A stretch of DNA of 64,000 bases, taken from the NCBI RefSeq assembly GCF_000235365.1, contig NC_016450.1, positions 1,364,001 through 1,428,000 on the forward strand, read 5' to 3'. Position numbers and translations under genes: made by a program. Shown here piece after piece: positions 36,258 to 46,289 of the stretch. The notes beneath the pieces were generated by a model. The model did not search any database. It had not been told where the DNA came from and saw only the letters and a program-made list of their open reading frames with translations. The DNA comes from Eremothecium cymbalariae DBVPG#7215 (Eukaryota; Ascomycota; Saccharomycetes; Saccharomycetales; Saccharomycetaceae). The stretch's first letter is position 1. The number at the start of each line of letters is the position of its first letter.

Positions 36258-38138
36258 ATGGCAGATACTGAAGATGAATCGAGGCCCTTACTTTCTTCTC
36301 ATTCAAATGATTACCTTACGACAGAGGCATACGAGACAGGGATGTTAAGAAACATCAGGAGCAAGGGTAGGTCAAGAACTAGGTTGCTCTTGATTACTAC
36401 TTTTTTGCTGGTTTTCGTTCTTATACCTTTTTGCTACGTTTATGGTAACGCTCCTGAACAAGAGCAGTTACAACAATATATTAGTGACATAGCTGAATTT
36501 AAACTTAATAAAGTTCAATTCAAGGGCTGGAAAGATATTGATCACTCCGAAGCTTCTAGTCCAACGTATCCAACGGAGGATTTAAAGAAATGGATGGTTT
36601 TTGACGTTAATTTGTCTTTTTCTGTGGACTACGATGGAAGTAGTACAGCGTTATTAACAGATGAACAACGCAAAATAGTGAAAGTAATAAGTGGTAATGT
36701 ACTTCGGCGGGTTTGCTTCCGAATAAATAGCGTTGAAACATTCGCAGAAGATGATAATATTGATAAAATGGCGTTGTTTACAATGTTGGGTTTGGAGAAT
36801 TTATGTGTTAGCTTGCTGGATAAAAAGGTTACAGATATAAATACAGTTATTTCTGTGAAGCCAAATATTAAGAATTTATCCAAGATATTCTGGCTGATTA
36901 AAAATAATGATAAGCTAAATACATCTATTTGGTCATCTCTCGATCTGAACATTGGAGAACATATTTTTTGGGACAAATATTTGATGCTTAATCACTTTAG
37001 TATACCCAAAATTTCCTTGGATAGGTACATCCATTGGAATAAAATAAGGTCTACGCTTAGGCATCTTAGCACTATCATACAAGAACTAAGTTCCAACTCG
37101 AAGATAACTAATTTTAAGGTTCAAGATTCTAATGAACATCCTGGTTTTATAATTAATGGTGAAATAAGTGTACCGCCACCCAAAGAAATCCCTAAATGGC
37201 TTTATACAATGGAGGGGATAAATATTCCCTCAACGCAATGGAGTTTTAAGCTACCTAACTGTAACTCTGATAATACTATTGAGGTAAATGGAGCTTCAAT
37301 TCAGACGAACTGCGTAAGCCTTTCCAACTGGTTTTCGGAAGATGCGGCTAACGTTTCAGCGACGATTACTGTACCCGGGCCTCTTTCAGATGAACTTTTG
37401 TATCATCTGTGCTCCTATGAGAACGATGATATAGTTACACCAATGAGTATATTGGTTAGAAAGTTATTCAATTCTACAGAGTTGATTTTTTTTGATGTCC
37501 ATGGACAAAAGGCTTTGGTCAGTGATAACTGTAATACTTTACCAATCGATCTTGCAACAGAATTAGTCCAGTCTATAGATTCACCGGTTGTTGCAAATTT
37601 CACGATAAAACAAGAAGATATAATAGAAGAAGCTACAATAGAAAAGTTGGAGTTGGAAGTCAGTAATGATTATCTTGGTGAATTTAAGCTCTCTGTTACT
37701 GGTATAGTAGTCCTTACCCTGAACCCTCCGTTTTATGAATTGAATGACCAGTCTAAGTTGAGTATTGATAAAATCAAAGGGGTTACTAAATTTTATCATA
37801 ATGATATTCATTTTATTACAACTCCGATATTAAAATGGACTGTCTGCGATTCAGAAATCCAAGACAATAAGTTAAAAGTTCGCTTTGACATGAATGATGA
37901 TGATGTCAAGATCATAAACAAAAGAGAATTGACCCTTTGTCTCAACGAAATTTTAATTGCAGGAGAATCAAAAGTTCGGATTGCAAGTAATTTAGATCTT
38001 TTGACAAGGTCAGCTTTAGGTGAGGTTGTGTTATTCGGGATGCCTGGAAATGGGCAGACAACAATTAGGAAGGATCACTACAGAATGCCTTCGGAAAACG
38101 ACCTGCCTGAGTCTTTCTATCCTTATTTGAAAAGATAA
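36258..38138 (+). CDS. TAG1: Vacuolar membrane protein, Tag1 (YLR173W) homologue
   Basis: S. cerevisiae YLR173W/TAG1 is a vacuolar membrane protein required to end autophagy during long starvation. The 626 aa here is close to its 608. An N-terminal acidic cytosolic segment with ESRPLLSS (a possible dileucine-type vacuolar sorting signal) precedes one membrane helix (about residues 44-64, LLLITTFLLVFVLIPFCYVY). The remainder is a large lumenal region with several Asn-x-Ser/Thr sites. The overall fold is not recognisable by eye. Assignment rests on length, topology and position next to DPH5, as in S. cerevisiae. Confidence 0.82.
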   Translation: MADTEDESRPLLSSHSNDYLTTEAYETGMLRNIRSKGRSRTRLLLITTFLLVFVLIPFCYVYGNAPEQEQLQQYISDIAEFKLNKVQFKGWKDIDHSEASSPTYPTEDLKKWMVFDVNLSFSVDYDGSSTALLTDEQRKIVKVISGNVLRRVCFRINSVETFAEDDNIDKMALFTMLGLENLCVSLLDKKVTDINTVISVKPNIKNLSKIFWLIKNNDKLNTSIWSSLDLNIGEHIFWDKYLMLNHFSIPKISLDRYIHWNKIRSTLRHLSTIIQELSSNSKITNFKVQDSNEHPGFIINGEISVPPPKEIPKWLYTMEGINIPSTQWSFKLPNCNSDNTIEVNGASIQTNCVSLSNWFSEDAANVSATITVPGPLSDELLYHLCSYENDDIVTPMSILVRKLFNSTELIFFDVHGQKALVSDNCNTLPIDLATELVQSIDSPVVANFTIKQEDIIEEATIEKLELEVSNDYLGEFKLSVTGIVVLTLNPPFYELNDQSKLSIDKIKGVTKFYHNDIHFITTPILKWTVCDSEIQDNKLKVRFDMNDDDVKIINKRELTLCLNEILIAGESKVRIASNLDLLTRSALGEVVLFGMPGNGQTTIRKDHYRMPSENDLPESFYPYLKR

Positions 38139-38447
38139 ATATATATATTTATATATAGGTAATGTATAATTCACTGTAATTCCCCTAGATATTGCCTGGC
38201 TATTAATTAAGAGCGATGTCGCTGTTTATAAGGTGGAGTTCAAAATTAAACGCAGAATAAAACACCCTAAGTTGACGAGCATGATCTCTTATTAATAACC
38301 AACCACTATTGCAAAATGATTTTATTTAACAGTTCAAAAACTAACTAATAAAACATTTTCTATAAATATTGAGAACTTTTAATAAAGGAAATCCCCTAAA
38401 ATCACTTTGATTAGGACATGTTGAAATTTCTAGCGTTTGGCCAAGAA
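38139..38447. other. Intergenic region between convergent TAG1 and the unrecognised gene
   Basis: AT-rich; nothing recognised. Confidence 0.4.
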
Positions 38448-40226
38448 TTAACTTTGAGGGTTAGCTCCAGACATTGAGCAATTATTTGGCTCTAAAAATT
38501 TCGATATATTATTTCCTTGTGGCGAAATTTGAACTGCTTGTTGGTAAAATGCCGTTGCAGATTGTGGTGGTAAGCCAAGTCCCTCTGAAGGTGATCTAAA
38601 ATCATCCATGCACTGTTTTGCCACATTTTTGTAATATTGCCAATCCTGTTTAATTTTCCGGAGTTTTGCCTTTAGGAAGAATCTAAAAGATAGCCTGGAC
38701 CAAGTGTCTGCTATCAGCGAAGTATCGTCCAAATAGCCTGTGGAACTATCTTTTTTGTTAAATGGTGAACGCACGAGGCCAGCCAGTCTCTTTCTTAGCG
38801 TGCTGCTTGAATGCTTACAGCTCAACCTCAAAACAACATCAGGCGTCTCTAAATTGTTTAAAGCTGGAACGTAAGCGATGTTACTGTATGTCATTGCAGC
38901 ATTGTTGTAGTTTTGAACTTGTTCCTGGTACGGAGAGTGACTATGCCTTTTATTGTTGCTGTTACTATTATCGTTTCTGTTGTTCATATTAATATTATCG
39001 TCACTATAAAACTCATAGTCATCCACTTCATCGTCACCGTTGTTAATATATTCTTGGCCCATCTTAAAGCTGGCCCCATTCTCACAATTTCTTGGGAAAC
39101 TGCGTTTATATTTTAATTTCTCTGAAGCCTGAGGGATCTGGTTGGTATTTACTGGCTTTAATATGTCATGTGTGGAAGGATCCTTGAGGTATTCAATTTC
39201 AGATGGTAGCACTATACTTCCCTGTTTCACTCTATTTCTAATTTCTTGTGTCTTATTAATCACCTTTTCATCATTTTCAATAGCTTGTTCAATCTCTTCG
39301 TTTATGTCATCAAATATTTTAAGGAAATCTGGTTTGGGCTCATTAGGTAATAGTTCATCTGTGGTTGCAATCTTTTCATTCACAGATTTCATGACCTTCT
39401 GTCTCTCCATGTGACGACGATGGATATCACGTAGCATTATCGAGGTTTCACTTTGCTCTGTATCACCACTCTTCCGTGTTCTCGGCTTCAAAAGCTGGTT
39501 GTTTTGAATCCATCTAAGTTGAACATCCTTCTCCCTGGTAACAACATCTCTGATATGAATATTCCGACTATACAATAAGCGTTTATCTGCTAGCTCCCAT
39601 TTTTGAAACTGCAATTTAATATTTGTCTTCATGGTTCCGTCAGACTGCAACAAAGATAAATACGTCTTGGGAAATTTAATAGGTAAGGTCACAATTAATC
39701 CCTCGTGGACCTTCTTTTCATCACAAAAGTATTCCGGGAAAGCAGCACAACGCTCTTCCTCGCTCAACAGCATCATAAGTCTCTTATCCGATGTCACCAA
39801 CTTCGTAAACTCCTTAATGTAAGAATTTATCTTGCATTTAAGGAAAATACTTGAAATATACAAATCCACAATTATCTTCCGCATCGGATCAAACTCCTTC
39901 ATTTCATACGCAGCCTCAAATGAACATCCAGGAAATGTAAGCTCAACCTGATACAACAATCGCGACACTATTAACTCATCTAAAGCCTCCTCCATCTGTT
40001 CATTGGAAAGCTTAAGACTCAAAATGTAATACAACCAATACCGATTCCCATAGATATTATCTAAACTCAACTGCTGCATAAATTGATTTGTAAGGAGTCT
40101 AGCCTTGACAAATTCCAAAACCTGATTATCATCTAATGTGTCCAAAAATATGAGATCTAATAATTTTTCTGCAAAGATCTTGTTGGTTATCTTGCTGGCC
40201 CCTTTGGCCGAATAATCAACGAACAT
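38448..40226 (-). CDS. Unrecognised conserved-looking protein (592 aa)
   Basis: The frame is open from 40283 but the first ATG is at 40226 (MFVDYSAKGASKITNK). The 16 codons before it (from a TTG at 40274, VLENKSRKLGFKVFR) look coding, so the real start may be different, for example after a small sequence error; an ATG in another frame lies just upstream (about 40287). The first 250 residues are helical and hydrophobic/acidic (FAEKLLDLIFLDTLDDNQVLE). Then come a basic, Glu-rich region and an Asn/Asp-rich low-complexity stretch. There is no membrane helix or known motif that I can identify. No homologue at this position in S. cerevisiae that I recall. Confidence 0.75.
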   Translation of the reverse strand: MFVDYSAKGASKITNKIFAEKLLDLIFLDTLDDNQVLEFVKARLLTNQFMQQLSLDNIYGNRYWLYYILSLKLSNEQMEEALDELIVSRLLYQVELTFPGCSFEAAYEMKEFDPMRKIIVDLYISSIFLKCKINSYIKEFTKLVTSDKRLMMLLSEEERCAAFPEYFCDEKKVHEGLIVTLPIKFPKTYLSLLQSDGTMKTNIKLQFQKWELADKRLLYSRNIHIRDVVTREKDVQLRWIQNNQLLKPRTRKSGDTEQSETSIMLRDIHRRHMERQKVMKSVNEKIATTDELLPNEPKPDFLKIFDDINEEIEQAIENDEKVINKTQEIRNRVKQGSIVLPSEIEYLKDPSTHDILKPVNTNQIPQASEKLKYKRSFPRNCENGASFKMGQEYINNGDDEVDDYEFYSDDNINMNNRNDNSNSNNKRHSHSPYQEQVQNYNNAAMTYSNIAYVPALNNLETPDVVLRLSCKHSSSTLRKRLAGLVRSPFNKKDSSTGYLDDTSLIADTWSRLSFRFFLKAKLRKIKQDWQYYKNVAKQCMDDFRSPSEGLGLPPQSATAFYQQAVQISPQGNNISKFLEPNNCSMSGANPQS

Positions 40227-40283
40227 CCGGAATACCTTGAACCCTAACTTTCTCGATTTATTTTCTAACACCAATATAGATGT

Positions 40284-40815
40284 TCATCGCTTAATCAATT
40301 AAGAAAGGAACTTCATTCATTCTCATCTTTGATCCTTCATTTATTTTTGTGACGTCTGCATGTTATTAATTCCCCAAGTGTCAGAGACGCCTATTGTCAA
40401 AATGCAGGCAGCGTCAGCGCCGTTCTTAATGAACACCACTAACACATAATTTTATCTCGAACAAAATAAACAGAGCACACTTCACTGATTATGGCTATAC
40501 GTTACCAGCGATTGAAAATAGATTTAAATAGCCTTGGTATATCATTCAGCCTTTCTATCTTTGTTCAATATTAATACCAAATTAACTGGATGTGGAATAT
40601 TCATTAGTTTATTTGCATCATACTTTACGAGCTGGAATGACTTATCTTGCGAACATCAGAAGGAAAGGGATAATTGACATGCTTTTAAAGTGTACAAGTA
40701 AGCAGCACGGGTATATATATGTTAGTTTAGGTTGCAAATCTGGTTTTGATCATCATTCAAGTACTGTATTCTGATATCTATAAGTTCGCATAGGTTAGTA
40801 TTACTTGGGTGAATC
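40284..40815. other. Divergent promoter region upstream of SYM1
   Basis: About 530 bp. Small frames here show no features. A TACTAAC sequence exists on the minus strand near 40796, but no donor fits it, so I do not call an intron. Confidence 0.4.
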
Positions 40816-41382
40816 ATGAGCAGCTTACTTAGATTCTATTCATCTTCTTTAAAGACACACCCTAAGACTACAAATGCTATGATGACAGGTGTGCTATTTG
40901 GAATTGGTGATATTATAGCACAGTTGCAGTTTGCTGATACGCCAGATACAAACTATAATCCTATGAGGACTCTGCGGCCGTTTATCTATGGTGCTTTTAT
41001 CTTTTCATTTATCGGTGATAAGTGGTATAGGATATTGAACACTAAGATCAAAATAAGTGGCAAACCTACGGACCACTGGATGAATACGGTAGCAAGAGTA
41101 GTGTTTGATCAACTTTTTTTTGCTCCTGTTGGCATCCCATTTTACTTCAGTGTGATGACATTGATGGAGGGAGGGTCTTTTTTACAAGTTAAGGAGAGGT
41201 TGAATGAGATTTGGTGGTCAACGCTTGTTACTAACTGGGCTATCTGGCCGGCATTCCAGTTTTGTAATTTTTCATTATTGCCAGTGCAGCACAGATTATT
41301 GGCTGCCAATTTAATGTCAATCTTTTGGAATACCTTTTTATCGTACACTAATGCTCACTCATCTCCTGTCGATAAGGATTAA
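40816..41382 (+). CDS. SYM1: Mitochondrial inner-membrane protein Sym1 (Mpv17/PMP22 family)
   Basis: Sym1 is the yeast Mpv17 homologue, an inner-membrane channel-like protein needed for growth on ethanol at high temperature. The 188 aa (yeast 197) has four hydrophobic segments. The N-terminal KTHPKTTNAMMTGVLFGIGD and the Mpv17 signature WWSTLVTNWAIWPAFQFCNF are present, as is GDKWYRILN. ATG 40816 aligns with the yeast start. Neighbour of MCP2, as in S. cerevisiae (YLR251W/YLR253W). Confidence 0.95.
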   Translation: MSSLLRFYSSSLKTHPKTTNAMMTGVLFGIGDIIAQLQFADTPDTNYNPMRTLRPFIYGAFIFSFIGDKWYRILNTKIKISGKPTDHWMNTVARVVFDQLFFAPVGIPFYFSVMTLMEGGSFLQVKERLNEIWWSTLVTNWAIWPAFQFCNFSLLPVQHRLLAANLMSIFWNTFLSYTNAHSSPVDKD

Positions 41383-41758
41383 AAACATTCTTAACATTAA
41401 GATCTTACTATCAATCTCGAAGTGGACTTTGGGTTCATAATTTATACAGCTACTATATAGACTATACACATATTTATCTATGCGAATAGAAGATTTTTCT
41501 TTTTTAACTATATTTTGCCAAGATTTAATACATGAGTATTATGCTGTAATTTCAAACCCATGCACCCATATACTTGTCTATTTTAAACATAAATTTCGCC
41601 TTCTTTCTCCCAACAGCTTCTCTGCTTTGCAGGCAAGTAGATTTGTATAATCTTGAGTTTGAGTTTGACTAGCTCCTTTCTGGTGACCGACCTGTTTCAG
41701 TTGTTGGTGTTAGTGCTGCTATTCTTTGTTTTTAGTGTTGGTTCAAGTACAAACGGAT
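41383..41758. other. Intergenic region upstream of MCP2
   Basis: About 380 bp, AT-rich; nothing recognised beyond T-tracts. Confidence 0.4.
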
Positions 41759-43504
41759 ATGAGTACGAGGTTGTTGACTTTAGGTCGAATGAATCCAGCG
41801 ATCACATGCCCAAGAATTTCTCAATCAGTTATCTTGCGACCACGGCAGTTCTCTAGTAGTAGGATTATCAGGAGCTCTGGAATACAAGCCTTTTCGCATG
41901 ATGTGAGGGATAAGAGGCGGGTTTTTACATGGAAGAGGCTTTTGATGCTTAGTTTGGCGACTGGGACAATATTATATCATACAAACGACACAACGCATCA
42001 ATTGGTAAGACATATTTCCGTAACAGCCAAACGTGTTGGTGTTGTATTTGTAGCAACTTTACGGTGTTCTTATAACTATAAAAGTGTGCTTTCGAAGCAG
42101 TATGAAACTGAGGAAGAACGCTTGGCAGCGTTATCGCGTTGCCACAAGACATGTGCGGAGATAACGTTGCATGCATTGGAAACCAACGGTGGTATATTCA
42201 TCAAATTAGGGCAACATATAGGTGCTATGACTTATATGTTGCCGCCGGAATGGACGACCACTATGATCCCATTACAAGACAAATGTCCACAGTCGACCTT
42301 AAAAGAGATCGATGACATGTTCAGACATGATTTGAAGCAGGGATTGACTGATGTATTTGAAAGTTTTGATCCCACACCGATTGGGGTTGCATCATTGGCA
42401 CAAGTGCATATTGCCACCTTAAAGGGGACAGGTGAAAAGGTGGCAGTGAAGTGTCAGCACCCAGGACTAAAGGAATTTGTACCTTTGGATGTGATGTTAA
42501 CGCAGATCGTTTTCAATGCATTAGATTTCATCTTTCAAGACTATTCAATGACATGGCTTAGTGATGAGTTGCGAAACTCTATATATGTCGAGCTAGACTT
42601 TACTAAAGAGGCTCAAAACGCTGTTGATACCACAAGTTATTTTTACAAATATTTGAAAGAAACTGCACTAAGGATTCCTAAGGTTATATCTGCAGCCAAA
42701 AGAATTCTGATATTAGAATTTATTAATGGGGAAAGATTAGACAACGTGAGCTACTTGGATGAAAACAATATCTCGCGGTCTGAAGTATCATCGTGCTTGG
42801 CTCACATCTTTAATAATATGATATTCACGCCAGATGTTGGGATTCATTGCGATCCTCATGGAGGAAATCTAGCAATAAGAGCTCTCAAAGAACCGCGCGC
42901 CGGGCACAATTTCGAAGTAGTGTTATATGACCACGGATTATATCGTTTCCCCCCCACGGAGATGAGACGCGATTATGCAAAGTTTTGGCTTGCTCTGTTA
43001 GACAAGGACACTGATGGAATGAGGAAATATGCTAAAAAATTTGCTAATATCACTGATGAACAATTCCCCATATTCGCTGCTGCAATTACTGGAAGGTCCA
43101 TAGATACAGCCTTGAACTATGACATCTCAAAAGTCAGATCCTCTGAAGAGATCGAGACAATGAAAAATGCTATAATAAAGGGGAAGCTTCTAATTGATAT
43201 AATGAGCATGTTATCCACAATCCCAAAAATGGTCTTATTAATCCTAAAAACTAATGATTTGACACGACATTTGGATGAGTGTCTCGAAAACCCTTTGGGA
43301 CCTGAGAGAACTTTTTTGATTTTATCACAGTATTGCGCTAAGACGGTGTATCAGGAGGTGTGCGAAAATATCGATCGCATGTATGTGCGATGGTCAATTC
43401 GGTGGGTTTTCAATGAAATTAAAGCTTGGATCACGTATCAAAGGAGAAAGAACCAACTAGTTGTTTTCGATATAGTGCTATGGTGGAAAAACCATATCTT
43501 GTAG
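41759..43504 (+). CDS. MCP2: Mitochondrial ABC1/ADCK-type atypical kinase Mcp2
   Basis: Mcp2 is a mitochondrial inner-membrane member of the UbiB/ADCK family linked to lipid homeostasis. The 581 aa matches yeast (569). A basic presequence (MSTRLLTLGRMNPAI...RQFSSSR) precedes one membrane helix (about RLLMLSLATGTILYH). The family-specific KxGQ motif is in GGIFIKLGQHIGAM. The Ala-rich loop PIGVASLAQVH replaces a Gly-rich P-loop, with Lys in VAVKCQHPG. The HCDPHGGNLAI and YDHGLYR motifs supply the metal ligands. ATG 41759 is the first in frame. Confidence 0.94.
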   Translation: MSTRLLTLGRMNPAITCPRISQSVILRPRQFSSSRIIRSSGIQAFSHDVRDKRRVFTWKRLLMLSLATGTILYHTNDTTHQLVRHISVTAKRVGVVFVATLRCSYNYKSVLSKQYETEEERLAALSRCHKTCAEITLHALETNGGIFIKLGQHIGAMTYMLPPEWTTTMIPLQDKCPQSTLKEIDDMFRHDLKQGLTDVFESFDPTPIGVASLAQVHIATLKGTGEKVAVKCQHPGLKEFVPLDVMLTQIVFNALDFIFQDYSMTWLSDELRNSIYVELDFTKEAQNAVDTTSYFYKYLKETALRIPKVISAAKRILILEFINGERLDNVSYLDENNISRSEVSSCLAHIFNNMIFTPDVGIHCDPHGGNLAIRALKEPRAGHNFEVVLYDHGLYRFPPTEMRRDYAKFWLALLDKDTDGMRKYAKKFANITDEQFPIFAAAITGRSIDTALNYDISKVRSSEEIETMKNAIIKGKLLIDIMSMLSTIPKMVLLILKTNDLTRHLDECLENPLGPERTFLILSQYCAKTVYQEVCENIDRMYVRWSIRWVFNEIKAWITYQRRKNQLVVFDIVLWWKNHIL

Positions 43505-43648
43505 ATAGAAAGGACTATTTCTTGCCATACAGCTTTGTTTATATGTGTGTGTTTGCGATAGGTGCTCCTTCTCCTTTCGTTCCGCCCCATCCCCCCATGA
43601 ATAGATCAATCTAAGTTTATATTCCATAGCAGATGATAGTATTATTTA

Positions 43649-44344
43649 TTATCGTTTTGGAGTTTGAGACGACGTCGTGGCCATCACAGTGGCCTGGCTC
43701 AAACTCGGCACAATCATTTTGGAATCATCGCCGATCATAGATTGTAGCATCAAAGAGGCCCCCTTGAACATGACTCTGATTTGCGGTGAACAAGATGAGT
43801 GGTGTTGGCTTGGTAGCCCAATAATATTTTCTATAGGCAGACGGTTTTTCACAGATATAGATGAGCCGACATTTGACGAGGCCATCGGGCGATCAAATGC
43901 TATAGGGGACGCTAATGGAGGTCCAAGACCACTCGGGCTCATTGAATCTGGAGTGGTTGGAGATGAACTCTTGTCTGAATCACTATTGGAATCAACATCA
44001 TATTGTTCATCTATCCGTATCCTTGCTACCTCTTCTTTCATTTGCTCTAATTCACATTGAAGGATGAGTTTATCCTGTATTAGATGTCCATTTTGTTCTC
44101 GTTCACTAATATATTTAGATTCCCATTGGCGATTCTGTTCTTGTAGCTCATCAATTTGGATCTCTAGCTTGGTAATAGTTTCGGTAGCATGATGTTGTAC
44201 TTCTTCTAGTTCTCGTCTTAGAACCTCTATTGTCTGCTCTAACTGGAATTCGTATTCCTTGCCTGTGGTGTCTAAGTCCGCAAGCTGCTGCTGCAACGTC
44301 TTGATTACATCCCATGCTTGATCCAAGGATTTAATCTTGTCCAT
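43649..44344 (-). CDS. NDL1: NudE-type dynein regulator Ndl1
   Basis: Ndl1 recruits the dynein regulator Pac1/Lis1 to microtubule plus ends for nuclear migration. The 231 aa protein (yeast 189) starts MDKIKSLDQAWDVIKTLQQQL, as in NudE proteins, and forms a continuous coiled coil to about residue 115. The rest is Ser/Pro-rich and disordered (DSNSDSDKSSSPTTPDS). Adjacent to MCP2 and convergent with it, as in S. cerevisiae (YLR254C). Confidence 0.88.
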   Translation of the reverse strand: MDKIKSLDQAWDVIKTLQQQLADLDTTGKEYEFQLEQTIEVLRRELEEVQHHATETITKLEIQIDELQEQNRQWESKYISEREQNGHLIQDKLILQCELEQMKEEVARIRIDEQYDVDSNSDSDKSSSPTTPDSMSPSGLGPPLASPIAFDRPMASSNVGSSISVKNRLPIENIIGLPSQHHSSCSPQIRVMFKGASLMLQSMIGDDSKMIVPSLSQATVMATTSSQTPKR

Positions 44345-44590
44345 ATTTCCTGGAATAGCTTTTATATATCTGTTTGTGGCTACTCCTACTCTAATTGTCC
44401 TTTGACGTTGTTCATTAGATGAAGAATGGCCTTTTCAGAAGATTGCGGGAAAGCTGAACCTGTGAACCCGAGAATAAGGAAATCACAATATTAACTCAAA
44501 ACCAGTTGGCCTGTGAATACACAAAAATAAGCCGTAATTGTTGGATTTACATGTTTGAGGTATTTATTTAACGTTATATCAAATACTGTT

Positions 44591-45628
44591 TTACATAGCC
44601 GCTCTATCTGATAGCATCTTTAGCATATTTTTACTGACACAGATATCCATAATGCCTAGGCCCACAATCTTACATAAAGTGATAGTCGTGTGTGGGGAAA
44701 TTGGACAGAACACGTTTCCAGTTCCCGGAAATGCCCCTATTTCTAATACTTGATTTGGCTGTACCTTAGCTAAGTTCAGTTCACCAGCTTCTATCAGGGT
44801 ATGTTCTTTGGAGTCAACCAAGATCTTAACATCGCGGTGTTGAAATTCCTTTATTAAATCCTGATCACACTCGTGCATGGTAGAATTGTAAGATCCAATA
44901 AGAGATATATAGGTGTGCTTTACTGGATTAGAGCCAATTCTTTCGATTTGTAGTTGTTTCAAAGATATTAAAGGATTCAATGATGCGGTGCAACAAAAGA
45001 TAATGTCGCTGCTAAGTAATGCTTGATCAACTGCGTTCTGATCACTTAGTAAAACCTGCTTAAAGACAGTTCCATCAATTTCCTTGGCTAAAACATCCAA
45101 TTGAAGGGGATGCTGCCTATATATAATATTTACCTTCAGATCTCTCTTGTTATTATCTCCCCTTAACAACTTCCCAACGATAAAAATGTGCCAAAAGGCC
45201 TGCAATCCACTTCCGAACATCGTGATTTCAACCCCATCGGTACGAAGCTTATCCAATTGATGTCTTAGAACAATACAGCTTGCTAATGCTGTTCTAACGC
45301 CAGTCAATTCCTTTGCTTCCACACATCCAACTAACTGCCCACTCCTTCCATCAGTGACATTAATGCACCCTATAATACCAGATCCGCCGTTTTCATTGTA
45401 CCCTAACATCTTTATTCCACTATACTCTGTATCAACCACTGGCATATACATATGTAAGGTGCTTCCATCGCTAGTCCTTTGCAATAACCGTCTGGGAACA
45501 ATGCTAGGGTTCTCTGAATACTTGCTTAGACCATGTTCGAGCCCGTCCAACTGTCTTTTTAATCCCTCTGAAGAAATTCCAAGAAAGAACTTCCTAACCT
45601 CATCATCAGACACAATGACCCTTTCCAT
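44591..45628 (-). CDS. Ornithine cyclodeaminase/mu-crystallin family protein (YGL159W homologue)
   Basis: A 345 aa protein of the OCD/mu-crystallin family, homologous to S. cerevisiae YGL159W (370 aa), whose substrate is unknown. The family core is visible: VPRRLLQRTSDGSTLHMYMPVV, LVGCVEAKELTGVRTALAS, and the nucleotide-binding ITMFGSGLQAFWHI with its Gly-x-Gly-x2-Ala-like turn. SSDIIFCCTASLNPLI corresponds to the conserved substrate-site segment. It adjoins HAP1 on one side and lies near AIM14, its chromosome VII neighbour in S. cerevisiae. Enzyme activity is inferred only from the family. Confidence 0.85.
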   Translation of the reverse strand: MERVIVSDDEVRKFFLGISSEGLKRQLDGLEHGLSKYSENPSIVPRRLLQRTSDGSTLHMYMPVVDTEYSGIKMLGYNENGGSGIIGCINVTDGRSGQLVGCVEAKELTGVRTALASCIVLRHQLDKLRTDGVEITMFGSGLQAFWHIFIVGKLLRGDNNKRDLKVNIIYRQHPLQLDVLAKEIDGTVFKQVLLSDQNAVDQALLSSDIIFCCTASLNPLISLKQLQIERIGSNPVKHTYISLIGSYNSTMHECDQDLIKEFQHRDVKILVDSKEHTLIEAGELNLAKVQPNQVLEIGAFPGTGNVFCPISPHTTITLCKIVGLGIMDICVSKNMLKMLSDRAAM

Positions 45629-46289
45629 TTCTAATCGATAATAGGAGCCTATATCAAATACTAGAACCTGTCTTGCATCTCACTATTTCTATTTACCAGA
45701 TTCCCCCCTTTTATACAATTGCTTTTAAAATTAAAAATCACATATATAATGCCAGAAGCTCTAAATCTATGAGCGTTCTAGTGTATAGATACTAAAAATC
45801 GAGTTTTGGTGCTCTATTATATAAATAGGAGTCAGCATGACTACGTCCTGCAGTTTTCTATACCATTATAACCTGTTTTAAACGTGTTAATCAAAATGTG
45901 GTTAAACGAAAGGAACATCAGTTGATGTGCCATATCTATACGCAGTCCATATCATAGAGCCTGGACTTCCACATTTAAGCCCTTCAGAAGTACTAAAATC
46001 GACATACTTGAACTCGATTAAGAGTTTTTAGTCTCTGGCATGTCATTCTTTTTTACTTATCTGAATGAATTAGTGATGAACTGAAAAATTACGTTTATTC
46101 TGCAGTATTCGTTGGAGAAAGACATTACTAAGTAGATCAGGTAATAAACGAATCAAGTTAGTGTTTGATAAAGGAGGTTGGGACGGTTCGGATACAGTGC
46201 ATTTGTTAGCTGGGTGTGTCTACAAAGCCAGGAAGAGGCACGAAGCAGAATAGGCCTGTATTAAATTAACGATTAAGAGTTCGCAAGAC
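45629..46289. other. Divergent promoter region of the YGL159W homologue and HAP1
   Basis: About 660 bp. AT-rich with short T-tracts; no named site is convincing. Confidence 0.4.
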
